Positions 33,947 through 45,530 of a stretch of DNA of 64,000 nucleotides are shown piece after piece. Under the pieces are notes generated by a model. It did not search any database. It was given only the letters and a program-made list of their open reading frames with translations, and had not been told where the DNA came from. Origin of the DNA: Posidonia oceanica. Lineage: Eukaryota > Streptophyta > Magnoliopsida > Alismatales > Posidoniaceae. The translations under genes and the position numbers were made by a program. How positions within the stretch are numbered: position 1 is the first letter of the stretch; each line of letters begins with the position of its first letter. Location: positions 7,254,001 through 7,318,000 of the forward strand of contig JAZBRS010000077.1 in assembly GCA_037176725.1 (NCBI GenBank). Reading direction: 5' to 3'.

Positions 33947-35206
33947 ATGGACAGCTTTGACTACAGGTACTTGAAGAGTCTACACCAGCCACTCGCTTTC
34001 TCTCCTACAATGGGTTTCCCTACCTTAGTGGCTCCGACACATTGCTCCGGGACTTTCCGAAAGTGGATTGCCATGCTCATTGAGGTTGACCGCGAGAAGC
34101 TGAGCCTGTAGGGCATTCCACCCAGACTCTAGAAGACTGCCGATGTTGAGGTAAGCCGACATCTTCTGTGCGCTGCTGCTAGGTTCTGGAAGCCAGCGCA
34201 CCATGTCTTTCGCTTTGGCAGGACAGAAGTAACGCCCACGCTGTAGGAAGTACGTCGGATCTGCGGCTTCTCCACGCTCATGGGGCTAGCTGTATTCACA
34301 AGGCGTACTGGCTATGTCACCGTCTTGAAAGAGCTAACTAGGCTCTCTACACAAAGCTGCGAGAAGAGACTGGTCTGCATTGACGGGCCTGTACCCACGC
34401 TACGTCTGAACTACTTTGAGGAAGTCTCCAAAAAGCACGCCGCACTGGGAGATGAACTATGGCTCTGTGGCTTCGTCACCCACTTCTTGGGCGAGCTAAT
34501 CTTCAGCCATGGCCAGATGACGGTCGCTATTGAAGTTGCGGAGATCGCCCTTGCTGTGGTGACCCGCCAAAACGACCTGGCACCTGTCGTCCTAGCAGAG
34601 ACCTACTACAGGTTGGACCGCATTTCGCACCGCTGCCGCCACTTTCACAGCTGCGGGGCTCTGGTACAGGTGTGCTGGCTGGACATCTGGAGATAGACAT
34701 TCTGTGCCCCCAGAAGAAGGCATTTGAGGCATACTGCAGCAGCAGCCATGCTAAGACCATCAAAACTATCCGCGAGGAGTATGAAGGATGATAGATGATA
34801 CAGTGACCTGACCTGGCATATCATCCCATCTGTAGCAGAGCCGTTCACTGTTTTCTTTGGCACCCACGACATGCGACTGGTTGTCCTACTGGGGTTCACC
34901 GAAGGCGTGGAGTATCACCCCATTCGGGTCATGTGGCAGTTCGGTTTCCAGCAATGGGCTTTTGTCGACAGCATAGCATCGAAGCTGCTCCAGCCCTATC
35001 CTTTCAGCATAGTCGCTGCCACAATAGAGCTAGCCGACCTCATGTGCCATGGGGTATGGTCAACAGACATTGCAGTTGTGAAGGGCTCAGGATGTACCCC
35101 CGAGTACCTGATTGAAGTGCAGGGGCAGAGGCCCATGAATGAGATCCCACCTGGTGCACCTCTGTTTCCTGACACCAGGAGATCGAAGAAGGCCCAGACT
35201 AGTTAG
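33947..35206 (+). pseudogene. Element B extra ORF, DUF7745-like (sense strand)
   Basis: A degenerate ORF after integrase and before the PPT. Read mostly in one frame, it contains ARFWKPAHHVFRFGRTEVTPTL followed by EVRRICGF, then a helical region (34280-34696) and DIAVVKGSGCTPEYL near the end. The FW...F.F...E.TPTLEE pattern is that of the DUF7745/PMD-like proteins of plants, often encoded next to retroelements. Stops lie at about 34108, 34129, 34243, 34694 and 34789. The segment 34660-34790 reads better in another frame (GHLEIDILCPQKKAFEAY). Its function is unknown. The position matches the extra ORFs known for Tat elements. Confidence 0.6.
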
Positions 35207-35816
35207 GGCGTTTGTACATCTGCATATCCCTTTTTGAGTCTTGCTGTACTTTGTTCAGCCTGCTATAGGCGTGTAATCAAGACTTTGTTAATGCGAGGAT
35301 GTTTTGTACCATTTGCTTATGTGCTTGGTTTGCTTTCCATAACATAATGCATGCGTGGTCTCACAATCATATCTTTAGCATACAGCTTCAGCTCCGCAAA
35401 CCTAACCCCTCAGAGCCATGAGGAGGGCACTATCAGATCCTGACAGCTTGCATGCTCAGAGGAAACTACCAACATTCCCAGCACCAAGGGGAGCCATAGG
35501 AAGACCCTACGTTCCACTTGGATGCCAGAATCTCTACAGACAAACGCCGTCAAAATGAGCAAAGCCACCAAGCGCTCCCGGCCGAATCCTCGCTGGGCTG
35601 GTAGCCCAAACTACTCGTTTGACAAGCACGTCAGCTTTGTCTATTGCTTTTCGATGTTAAGGATGCTTCAGCTGTCCCCTGGTATCATCCTTGATACCAG
35701 GGCATCTTTTTTGCTACCCCATTGTGTCACATCTCCAGCAGCATCCGGGCAAGCATGCCTAACTGTCGCAGGCCCATCCGTTTTCCTGCTCCACCTTTGG
35801 ATTTTGGTACCCCTCA
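35207..35816. other. Noncoding region after the B extra ORF
   Basis: No supported gene. Contains GATACCAGGGCATCTTTTTTGC (about 35692), which recurs in diverged form at 36594 and 42010, so it is itself part of the repeat-rich tail of this family. Confidence 0.5.
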
Positions 35817-36540
35817 GCAACCCTTTGCGGTCGATAAGTCCAAAACTTATCACATTCCAACCCTTTGCGGTCAATAACCCCGAAACATATCACTTTACAA
35901 CTCTTTACGGTCGATAAGTCCGAAACTTAAGACATTCCAACCCTTTGTGGCCGCTAAGTCCGAAACATATCACTTTACAACTCCTTTGCGGTCGATAAGT
36001 CCGAAACTTATCACTTTACAACTCTCTACGGTCGATAAGTCCGAAACTTATCACATTCCAATCCTTTGCGGTCGATAAGTCCGAAACTTATCAGCTACCC
36101 TTCGGTGGGTCCGAAACCTATCACCTTTCAGCTTCTGTCCAATTTGATAAGTCGTGTGCTTATCAATCCTGGTTCTGTCCATTTTGATAAGCCTTGTACT
36201 TGTCAATCCTTGTTCTGTTTGTTTTGATAAGCCTTGTGCTTGTCAATCTTGGTTCTGTCCATTTTGATAAGCCTTGTGTTTGTCAATCCTGGTTCTGTCC
36301 ATTTTGATAAGGCTTGTTCCTTATCAATCCTAGTTCTGTCCCTTTTGATAAGGCTTGTTCCTTATCATTTCTGGTTCTTTCTGATTGACAAGGCTTGTCC
36401 TTATCATCTCTGGCTTTCCTTTCCATTTTGGTAAGTCGTGTACTTATCAATCCTATCTTTCCTTCCGGTTGGTAAGTCGTGTACTTATCAATCCTGGCTT
36501 TCCTTCTGGTTTGATAAGTCTGGTACTTATCACTCCTGTT
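35817..36540 (+). repeat. 40-bp tandem repeats before the B polypurine tract
   Basis: Two related arrays with a period close to 40 bp. The first (35817-36110) repeats TTTGCGGTCGATAAGTCCGA. The second (36140-36540) repeats TTGATAAGCCTTGTGCTTGT with CAATCCTGGTTCTGTCC. Both contain a GATAAG...CTTATC short inverted pair. The D fragment has three 43-bp units of the same kind at 41835-41960. Confidence 0.85.
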
Positions 36541-37170
36541 TTTTTTTCCCAGTTTGATCCAAGGTGCTTCGGCTGTCCCTTGACATCATCCCTGATACCA
36601 GGGGTATCTTATTTTGCTGCCCTCGGTATCTTCTTTGGGCTGGCAGCCCAAACTGCCTGGATGACACCCGTTATCCTGTTTGGTGTCCTTTCTTTGGGCT
36701 GATAACCCTAACTATCCGGTGGCTAGTCCGTCAACTCCTTGGGCCGATAACCCAAACTATCCGGCAATGAGTCCGTCAACTCACAATTCATTGCATCAGC
36801 ATTGCATATTAGGTAACAATACCAGCATCACATACTAGATAGCAGCATCACATACACATAATCATCGCATGTTTTCCCCAGCAGGGTCGCATCTCGCATC
36901 ATATCGGCATGCATCGCCCACATCTCCCAGTGGAGTTTAGCACGGCAAACATCAGAGCAGGTTTATTTTAGCATCAGCATTGTATCATCAGCATTACATT
37001 GCATCTGCATTCGCATCTGCATTTTACATTCACATTTCGGCGTTGGGTCATGATTTTCAGTGCATCCGCTGAATAAGTGACTCATGCTAATAGTGCCTGG
37101 CTCTCATCGGTCAGGTGGGGTGTCTTGTCAACCCTGAGCAGTGGCCTCGGTCCCTTTGACCTCGCTTAGG
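36541..37170. other. Region between the 40-bp repeats and the B PPT
   Basis: Noncoding and homologous to 41960-42590 of D. It includes a GCATCA-rich stretch (36790-37030). Confidence 0.7.
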
Positions 37171-37190
37171 GAGGGGCATCTGTTGACACC
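37171..37190 (+). other. Polypurine tract of element B
   Basis: CTTAGGGAGGGGCATC directly precedes the LTR start TGTTGACACC. D has CTTAGGGAGCGGCATC before TGTAGACACC at 42608. Confidence 0.85.
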
Positions 37191-40100
37191 TCACTTTTGA
37201 CCCCTGTTTAGTGGCTCTCTCTCTCTGGTAGAATGACTTAGAAAACCCCCACACAAAAGACCAGAAAATTATAAACTTAGAAAACTAGAAAACAAAACCC
37301 TAGAAAACCCAAGGCTTTAAACTCTAGAACTCTAGGCCCAATCGACATTCAAAACCATAGTTTAAAACCCTAAACCCTAGGTTAAAACCCTAGAAGAAAC
37401 CTAGGTCAAACACCCTAAACCCTAGAAAACCTAGGTAGATAACTAAACCCTAAACCCTAGAAAACCTAGGTAGAAACCTAAACCCTAAACCCTAGAAAAC
37501 CTAGGTTAAAACCCATCAAAACCGTAGGTTAAATCCTAGGTCAAACCCTAGAAAACCTAGGTAAAAACCTTAACCCAAATCCTAGAAAAGCACTAGGTCA
37601 CACCCATCTAAACCCTAGAAAAGCACTAGGTCACAAAACCAAAGCCAAGCCCAAGCCAAAAAAAAAAAACTTTTCTCCTTTTTCTTCTCCTCCTCCTTTT
37701 TTTCTTTCTTCTTTTTCCACCCTTTTTTTTTCATTTCAGCCCAACCCAACACTCTCACCCTTCCTTCCTTATTATTATTATTCTTCTTCTTTTTAAAACC
37801 AGCCCGGCCCACTCTCACCCTTCCTTCCTTCTTATTTTCATTTTTTTCTTTTTAAAACCAGCCCAGCCCACTCACTCACCCTTCCTTCCTCCTTATTTTC
37901 TTTTTTTTCTCTTTTTAAACCAGGCCCAACCCATTTCACTCCCTCCTTCCTTTCTTCTTTCTTCCTCCCCCCCGAGCTTCCTTCCATTTTCAAACTGAAC
38001 CCATGCCTTCTGACATCCACCACTCCTCCCTGACAATCACCCACGACCTCCATCACTGCACGACCGTCCTGCCACCACCATGCCCTACCACCTTTGTGGT
38101 CGAGGACCAAGACCCAACCTTCCCTAACACCCCCACACGCCCAGAACCCATTCTCTGCTGGTTCTTTCCACAATTGAGACATCCAGAGACATCTAGAGCG
38201 ATCCTCACCTTACTCTCAGAACCCAGAATACACACGCACCCCCAACATTTCCCCACACTCCCCAGAACCCACTGCAACACCTCCACCCACCTTCCAGCAC
38301 CCATCTGCAACCAGAGCAGCCACCCACAGCCTCCACTGACCTCCTCTCCACCTTCCTTGAGCCACCACCAGCCTAGAGAGAGAGAGAGCAACGAAGAGAG
38401 CCACATTCCCAAAGAGAAACCAGAAATTCCAAAGCTACCCAAAAATTCAAAACCGGGTTCTGAGCGGCACAACCAACTTCTGGTTGGCTCCACACGTCCA
38501 CCGAACCTCCAGCAACTCACGCCGATCCTCCCAAGAAGCCGCAGCTCACCGCATTGCCACCGCGACCTCCAACTGTAGTAGCGCACCCATTTGAGATCGA
38601 TAGACCATTCCAGTGGCTCCCGTAGGTAACTGACCTCACTTCTAATTTAGTTTTAGTCCCCTCTTGCTTCCTAGATAGCTAGATGAATGTTTAGGTCTTC
38701 AGTGTACGTTTCGAGCTCCACTGCTACAGTTCTCTTCTCCGGCGTCGATCTGCAGCAGCCACCGTGCGTTGCAGAGCTCCGGGCTTCCGCCACTCCACCG
38801 GATCAATCCTGGAGCATCGCCGGACCTCCCTCGACTTGACTCAGTACCGCCCGCACTCCGCCGTCGTCTCCTACAACTGACCCACCTTCAGCAACCTCTG
38901 CAGCAGGTCCACCCACGTTGACAGGCCGCTCCGACCACCGTCATGCGCCACTGGGCCCTCCGGAACCACCAGACAGCTGCCCTCCAGCCTCCGGATACCT
39001 CTGCACTGCCGCACGCCTGCCGGATTGCCGTGGCAGATCTTCCTTCTCCAGCGCAGGTGGTAGGAGCTCGATATACATTGTAGCACTGTAGCAGTCTATA
39101 GTTTTAATTTTATTTTCGTTAATGCATTGAATTAAATTACTGCAAGTTATTTTATTTACTTTCAGGTCCAGCTTTCAATTGAAATTATTTAATTTCTGTT
39201 TTTAACTTTACTGCATTGCAATTAGGTCATTTGTTTGATTTGCATTTCAGTCCAGCATCAGTTGATCAAATCATTTATTTTGCATTAGAATCATACTGCA
39301 TTGCCATTAAGTCCAGAGCTTTACTTTATTTACTTTGCGGTCCTATGCTGGTTTATAAATCATTTAATTCCACATTTAAACTATATTGCATTGAAGTAAA
39401 GTACTACAGGTTTTTATATTTACTTTCCAGTCCAGTTTCAATTACAGCATTTCATTTAATCTGCTTTTTACCTTATTACATTGCATTTTAATCTAGTGGT
39501 TTGCTGTTATTGCATCTAAGTCCTCAAATCATTCAGCATTCATTTAAATCATGTTTTAAATTATATAGCATTGCTGTTTAGTCCAGAATCATGTTTTAAT
39601 TGCAAATCAATCCTCAGAGCATTCATCCATGTCATTTAAATCTAGTTTTTTTTACCTTATTGCATTGCATAAAAGTCCAGAAATATGTTGTAATTGCATA
39701 TCAGTCCATCTGCTATTTATCATTCATTTAATTCTGCATTTTAACCTTATTGCATTGCATAAAAGTCTAGAATCATGTTTTAATTGCAAATCAGTCCTCA
39801 GAGCATTCATCCATGTCATTAAATCTGGTTTTTTTACCTTATTGCATTGCATAAAAGCCTAGAAATATGTTGTAATTGCATTTAAGTCCATCTGTTGTTT
39901 ATCATTCATTTAATTCTGCATTGTAACCTTATCGCATTGCATAAAAGTCCAGAATAATGTTTTAATTCCAAATCAATCCTCAGAGCATTCATCCATGTCA
40001 TTTAAATATGGTGTTTTTATCTTATTGCATTGCAGAAAAACCCAGAAAAATGTTGTAATTGCATTTAAGTCCATCTATTGTTTATCATTCATTTAATTCT

Positions 40101-41816
40101 ACATTTTAACCTTATTGCATTGCAGAAAAACCCAGATACTTATGTTAATTGCATATCAGTCCACATTGCTTTGAATCCTTCATTGAAATCATGTTTTAAA
40201 CCATATTGCATTGCTTAAATGTCCTTCATGTTTCTAAAATTGCATATAGGTCCTTATGCCTAATTTTATATGCTTGTATCCTGCTTTGCATTAAAACCCA
40301 ACAATTAGGTCTAATCGCATGTTAGTCCTAAAATCCAAATGTTGTGTGCTGCATCTATCATTCGCTTTGCATTCTAAGCCCTACATGTTTTTAAAATTAC
40401 ATGTAGGTCCTTTTATTGCTTTATTGCATGCCTGCCTTTTGTTTAGCATTGTATTAGGCTCCATACTCTAATGCATCTACATTTTAGCATGCATTTGTCC
40501 TATTACATTGCATTTTGCCATGTTTTTGCATATAGGCCCCTGCATTTCCTTTAATTGCATGTAGGCCCCTGCATTTTCCTCTAATTGCACTTAGGCCCCT
40601 GCATTATATTCTAATTGCACTTAGGCCCCTGCATTTCCTTTAATTGCATGTAGGCCACTACATTTTCCTCTAATTGCACTTAGGCCCCTGCAGTTCTCTG
40701 TAATTGCACCTAGGTCCTTGTCTTTGCATGTTTGCATGCATAGCATCCTCATGTCATTGCACATAGCACTCTAGCACTTGTTCGAGCATTGTTAGCCTCA
40801 TTGCATGTAGGACACCTTGCATTGCACACACATAGGGGTAATTTGCACTTAGGCCCCCACTTAGATCACCTTTCTTGGCCTTGAGCCATCTGACTTGAAA
40901 CCTGAATAACTTTTGATCGGACCGTTGGATCTCCACGATCCAACCATCTAGGTCTTCCTAGTTGAATGATCTTTCATTCTAACCAAAGTTATTTTAGATC
41001 AGGCCTCAGATCTTCAAGATAAGTCCATTCGAATCACTACATACCACTTATTGCCTGCCACTTACACTGCATGCATTGTTTTCCCCTTTGCTTGTTTCAC
41101 ACTTGCATTGTGTGGTTTTATTTGACGTTTTGTTTCCCCTTTGCATGTCATACACTTGCATTGCGTGGTTTTATCAGCGTTTTGTTTTATCGCCTGCATT
41201 TGCATTAGGGCAGTGATGCTTACTGCTTGGAGTTCTCACGGACCAGGGTTCGCCTGGTTTGGAACACAGACAGCGTTGCTGAGCACATTGGCTGCACGTT
41301 TAATTCCCCATGAATGGCATTTAGGCATTCAGGCATGTATTAAGGCATTCATAGCATGGCATAGCATCTATCGCCTACGGGCGTATAGTCAAAGGCAATC
41401 ATTGCCGAAATTCCTGCAAATGCAAGCAATTAGCCAAGAAAGACCGATTCTGGGCATGTCGGGGGTACCTAACACCTTCCCCGCATGTAACAGGAGTCCT
41501 TACCCTTTCTCTGGCCTACAATGACCATTTTGCCCTCGTCCTTGGCATGAGTCATACATTTTGCATAGCATTGAATTCATTTGCATGTTTTCTATGCTTT
41601 TCCTTGGTTTTCCTCGTCTTCCTGATAATAGACTAGGTGGCGACTCTCTTTGGTCTTATCTTTATTTTATTCGCGTTTTCCTGGTGTTTTTGAGTCGAGT
41701 TTCTCCTTGGATTCACTACTGACCGTGGCTTCCCACCCTCTCTCATGGCACGATCGCATCGTGAGCTATGGCAGCGTTGCGAGACTCGCCGTGGGCCCGA
41801 GCGGCGGATGGTCACA
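37191..41816 (+). mobile_element. Element B 3' LTR
   Basis: Starts TGTTGACACC after the PPT and ends GGATGGTCACA, 4626 bp. In order it has CCCTAAA-like repeats (37310-37620), a polypyrimidine tract, a Pro-coding-like GC-rich part (38000-38580), an AT-rich part with 183-bp repeats (39564-40140), 30-bp repeats (40525-40710), and the conserved LTR end. The last 2.25 kb matches 2191-4530. Confidence 0.9.
37310..37620 (+). repeat. CCCTAAA-like repeats in the B 3' LTR
   Basis: Repeated AAACCCTAGAAAACCTAGG and CCTAAACCCTA, a degenerate plant-telomere-like motif on the C-rich strand. Counterpart of 1330-1715. Confidence 0.75.
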
Positions 41817-42607
41817 CTTATCAATCCTGGTCCTATCCGTTTTGATGAGTCGTGTACTTATCAATCCTGGCTCTCCCTTACGTTTTGATGAGTCGTGTAC
41901 TTATCAATCCTGGCTCTCCCTTACGTTTTGATGAGTCGTGTACTTATCAATCCTGGCTTTTCTTTGGTTTGATCCAAGGGTGCTTCGACTGTCCCCCAGC
42001 ATCATCCCTGATACCTGGGACATCTTATTTTGCTGCCCTTAGTATCTTCTTTGGGCTGGCAGCCCAAACTGCCCAGATGACACCCGTTACCCTGTTTGGC
42101 ATCCTTTCCTTGGGCTACTAACCCTAACTATCTGGTGGTGAGTCCGTCAACTCCTTGGGCCGATAACCGAAACTATTCGGCAATGAGTCCGTCAACTCAT
42201 AATTCATTGCATCAGCATTGCATGTTAGGTAACAGTACCAACTTCACATGCTAGATAGCAGCGTCAGCATCACATACCCATAATCATCGCATGTTTTCCC
42301 CAGTAGGGTCCCATCTCGCATCATATCAGCATGCATCGCCCACATCTCCCCCACAAAGTTCAGCATGGCAAACATTAGTGCAAGTTTTTACTTTAGCCTC
42401 AGTATTATTGCATCTCATTGCATTGCATTGCATCTGCATTTGCATTCGCATCCGCATTGCGGCGTCGAGTCATAATTTTCGGTGTACCCGCCGAATAAGT
42501 GACTCAAGCCCACATTAACATTGCGCTCCTGCCGGCGTCAAGAGGGGTGTCTAGTCTACCCTAAGCAGTGGCCTCGGTCCCCTTGACCTCGCTTAGGGAG
42601 CGGCATC
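41817..42607 (+). mobile_element. Tail of element D (pre-PPT repeats and PPT)
   Basis: Directly after the B 3' LTR the sequence re-enters a region homologous to B 36450-37190: three 43-bp CTTATCAATCCTGG units, the GGGCTGGCAGCCCAAACTGCC block, and a PPT (42592-42607). The rest of D's internal region is not present here. Either B inserted into the tail of D, or recombination between related elements made the junction. Confidence 0.82.
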
Positions 42608-42916
42608 TGTAGACACCCTATTTTGACTGCTTGGAAGATGGTGGACTCTCCTGCAAGCTTGTTCGAACTCTGGGATGGCTCTTTCTCTTTCAAACTCACC
42701 TAAAACCTTCCAAAAACCTCACTCAAGCCCACCTAAGCCTTAGCCCACATTTAAACCAAATTTTAAACCAAGCCCAAGCCCAACCCAAGCTTTTTCCTCC
42801 CAGGCTTGCGTCCAACGTTGGACAGGCCCTGTGCCAGCATCGAACATGCTAGGAGTTCCAGTGACCACCGCTGCCTCTGGCTCACCGCCTCCGTCTGCTT
42901 CACTGCCCGTACCGCA

Positions 42917-43245
42917 CTTACTAGCCATCCCCTCACCCCACTACAGCCACCCCCTAGCTACCAAGCTGAGTAACTCCCTGCCACGACGTCCATTCCTTCG
43001 CCGGTGGCCTTCCCACTCTCCTTACCCTCACTGCCAACGCCGCCTGCCACCTCGACTTCAGTGACCTCCGGACACTCGCACTTACTAGCCATCCCCTCAC
43101 CCCACTACAGCCACCCGCTAGCTGCCAAGCCAAGTAACTCCCTGCCACGGCGTCCATTCCTTCGCCGATGGCCTTCCCACTTTCCTTGCCCTCACTGCCA
43201 ATGCCACCTGCCACCATGACTTCGGCTACCTCTAGACACCCCCAC
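42917..43245 (+). repeat. 164-bp tandem duplication in the D LTR
   Basis: CTTACTAGCCATCCCCTCAC at 42917 recurs at 43081. The two units share CCTGCCACG(A/G)CGTCCATTCC and differ by scattered substitutions, so the duplication is old. A third partial start, CACTTACTCGCC, lies near 43242. Confidence 0.85.
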
Positions 43246-43547
43246 TTACTCGCCTGACACTCCTGCGTGGCCTCCCACTCACAGTCATGCCTGCCAAAGC
43301 CTATCCATAGCCTGCCACCGCTTGAGGAACCCAATGCATGAACCCAACAAAACCAGCCACTTCACCTCGATCAAGACGGCACCACACCCTTTTGCGTGAG
43401 AATTCAGTGCTTGAGCGACCTCGAGAGGACTCCCACAATCACTCCCGAGCCCTTAGCCAAGTCTCACGAGCTTCCCTCGCATCTAGAATGCTTGCCGAAG
43501 TCTGCCGATCATCTCTTTCCGCAGCGCCGGTGAGGAGTGCAACACGC

Positions 43548-43935
43548 ATCGTGCCGTGAGAGAGAGGGGGAAGCCACGGTCAGTAGTGAATCCAAGGAGA
43601 AACTCGACTCGAAAACACCGAGAAAATGTGAATAAAATAAAGAGAAGACAAAAGGGAGTCACCACCTTGTCTATTATCGAGAAGACAAGTAAAACCAAGG
43701 AAAAGCATTGAAAACATGTAGATGAATGCAATGCTATGCAAAATGATTGACTCGTGCTAAGGATGAGGGCAAAATGGTCATTACGGGTCCAAAGAAAGGT
43801 ATGGACTCCTATTACGTGTGGGGAAGGTGTTAGGCACCCTCGACACGTCTGAGGAATCGGTCTTTCATGGCTATTCGCTCGCAGTTGCAGGTCGCAACCA
43901 GGTGGGTTTTCTTCACCCATAGCTAGCTCGTGCAT
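43548..43935 (-). mobile_element. Inverted LTR-end fragment inside the D LTR
   Basis: Its reverse complement carries the LTR-end blocks of B in order: TGCCTAACACCTTCCCC-like (43833), GGTGGCGACT-like (43660), GAGTCGAGTTTCTCCTTGGA (43590) and the CTCTCTCACGGCACGAT end (43548). It is the LTR 3' end of a B-like element in the opposite orientation to D. Its left edge is sharp near 43548; the right edge, near 43935-43980, is unclear. Confidence 0.7.
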
Positions 43936-45525
43936 TTGGTAGTGTAGCTAGGTAGTTTCTACGTGGTTTGACACAGCACACACCCCTCCCCACCTTGGCT
44001 TTCCAGCCGCGAGGAGGAGGAGGTGGGTGGAGCAATCCACCCACCTATTTCTGGCACCGAGCATATGGACATGCTCGTCGTCACTCACTCTTGCTTCCTA
44101 GCAAGTTTGTTTGAGATTTTTGGCCACTTTGGCCACTGATCTTGGCTGGGGAACATCTCGACTTGTTGGATGCACCAGCTGGTGCGTCCAACGTTGGACA
44201 TGCCCTGAGGCAGCGTCCAACACCTCTGTTGGTCATTTATTTCATTTTGCTCCATTTTGCTTTCATGTTGTTATAGTTTAGTGCTATCTCTATGGGTTTG
44301 CTTTGCATGCTTTCCTAAATACTTGCAGATGCTATGGTATGTTTTACATCAAGCTTGGATCCTTGCTTGGATCTTTATTTCTTGCTTTAGTTCATCTTGC
44401 TGTTTGCCTGTGTTGGACGTTGGGACACACTACGTCCAACGTTGGATGCTGGTGTGTCCAGCGTCCTACTGATCTGCTTACTTACACTTGCTGCCATGCA
44501 TGACTGCTGCTTCCTTTTGAGTTGTATACTTGCTCCATGCATGTTAGCAGTGTTTGGTCTCTATGGCAACTACCTTTCAAGTTTGCAAGTCTCTCTTTAA
44601 GTTGCATGTTGATTTACATGGTTTTTGTACCCTTATCTCCTTATACATGCTTCTTAGATTTTTTTCTTTTAAGATACTTGCTTGCCATGTTGCATGGCTT
44701 AGTCTGGCTTGTCATCTGTGACTGAGATGCATGTTTAAGTGGTTTTTAAGCTTGGATCCACCTTGCAGATTGGTGTGCCTGTTTCATGTGTTGGACGCAG
44801 GTATACTCTGCGTCCTATGTTGGACGCAGATGTACTCTGCGTCCTACGTTTCTGCTCATTTGCACTTGCTTAAATGCTTGCATGATGTTTTTATTCTTAT
44901 GTTTGCTTGATCCATGTTTACATGCCTAAGGTTAGCCTATTTTCAGTAACTTGAATGCATGCATAAGTGGTTTTTGGGCTGGTTCTTTCTGCAGTTTGCT
45001 ATGCTTCCTCTCTGTGTTGCACGCCTCTGTTTGCTGCGTCCTACGTTGGACGCAGCTACAGTTTGCATCCAATACATCTGCATGCCTATCTACACTTTAA
45101 TGCTTGCATGATGCCATTACTTGTTATGTCTGTTTGTTCCATGCTTGCATGATTGTGCTTAAGCCCCTTTGGCAACTGTTCCCAAGTTTGCTTGGCTTTT
45201 TATCACGGTTTTATGCAAATTTCTCCATGCTTTGGCCTCCCAGCATGTTAGACACAAGTAGCACTGGTGTCCTACATAGGATGCAGGTGCTGCTTGCGTC
45301 CTACACTTTGGTTATGTTGTTTCCCTTGCATGCTTTGTAGATGCTTCCCTTATCGGATTTTTATGTGATCCCTCTATGCATGCTTAGCCTACACCTGTTT
45401 ACAACAACTTAAATGCATGCTTTAATGTTTTATTTATCGTTTGCATGCTGTTTTGCAATGCTACCCTTTGCCCTGTGTTGGACGCAGAGCTTTCTTGCGT
45501 CCAACGTTGGACACTATGCTTTCTG

Positions 45526-45530
45526 GCGTC
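45526..45530. repeat. Target-site duplication of the solo LTR, left copy (GCGTC)
   Basis: GCGTC before the solo LTR; an identical GCGTC follows at 47067-47071. The target lies in the right arm of a palindromic unit. Confidence 0.95.

Larger units (their letters stand above)
2191..41816 (+). mobile_element. Element B: Tat/Ogre-like Ty3/gypsy retrotransposon, split by element A
   Basis: B runs from the surviving 3' part of its 5' LTR (2191-4530) through PBS, gag, protease, RT, RNase H, second RNase H, integrase, an extra ORF and PPT to a 3' LTR (37191-41816). The 5' LTR tail matches 39564-41816 with a few percent mismatch by eye. The order protease-RT-RNase H-second RNase H-integrase, the LTR size and the extra ORF are features of the Tat lineage. 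It is interrupted in gag by element A at 7857-25793. Stops, frameshifts and lost catalytic residues show that this copy is not autonomous. Without A, its visible part is about 21.7 kb. Confidence 0.88.

Noticed and set aside
37615..38182. Lys-rich minus-strand ORFs
   Set aside because: Antisense reading of the LTR polypyrimidine tract.
38003..38578. 191-codon plus-strand and 177-codon minus-strand ORFs
   Set aside because: They lie inside the B 3' LTR in a GC-rich Pro/Ser/His stretch open on both strands, and have no recognisable domain.
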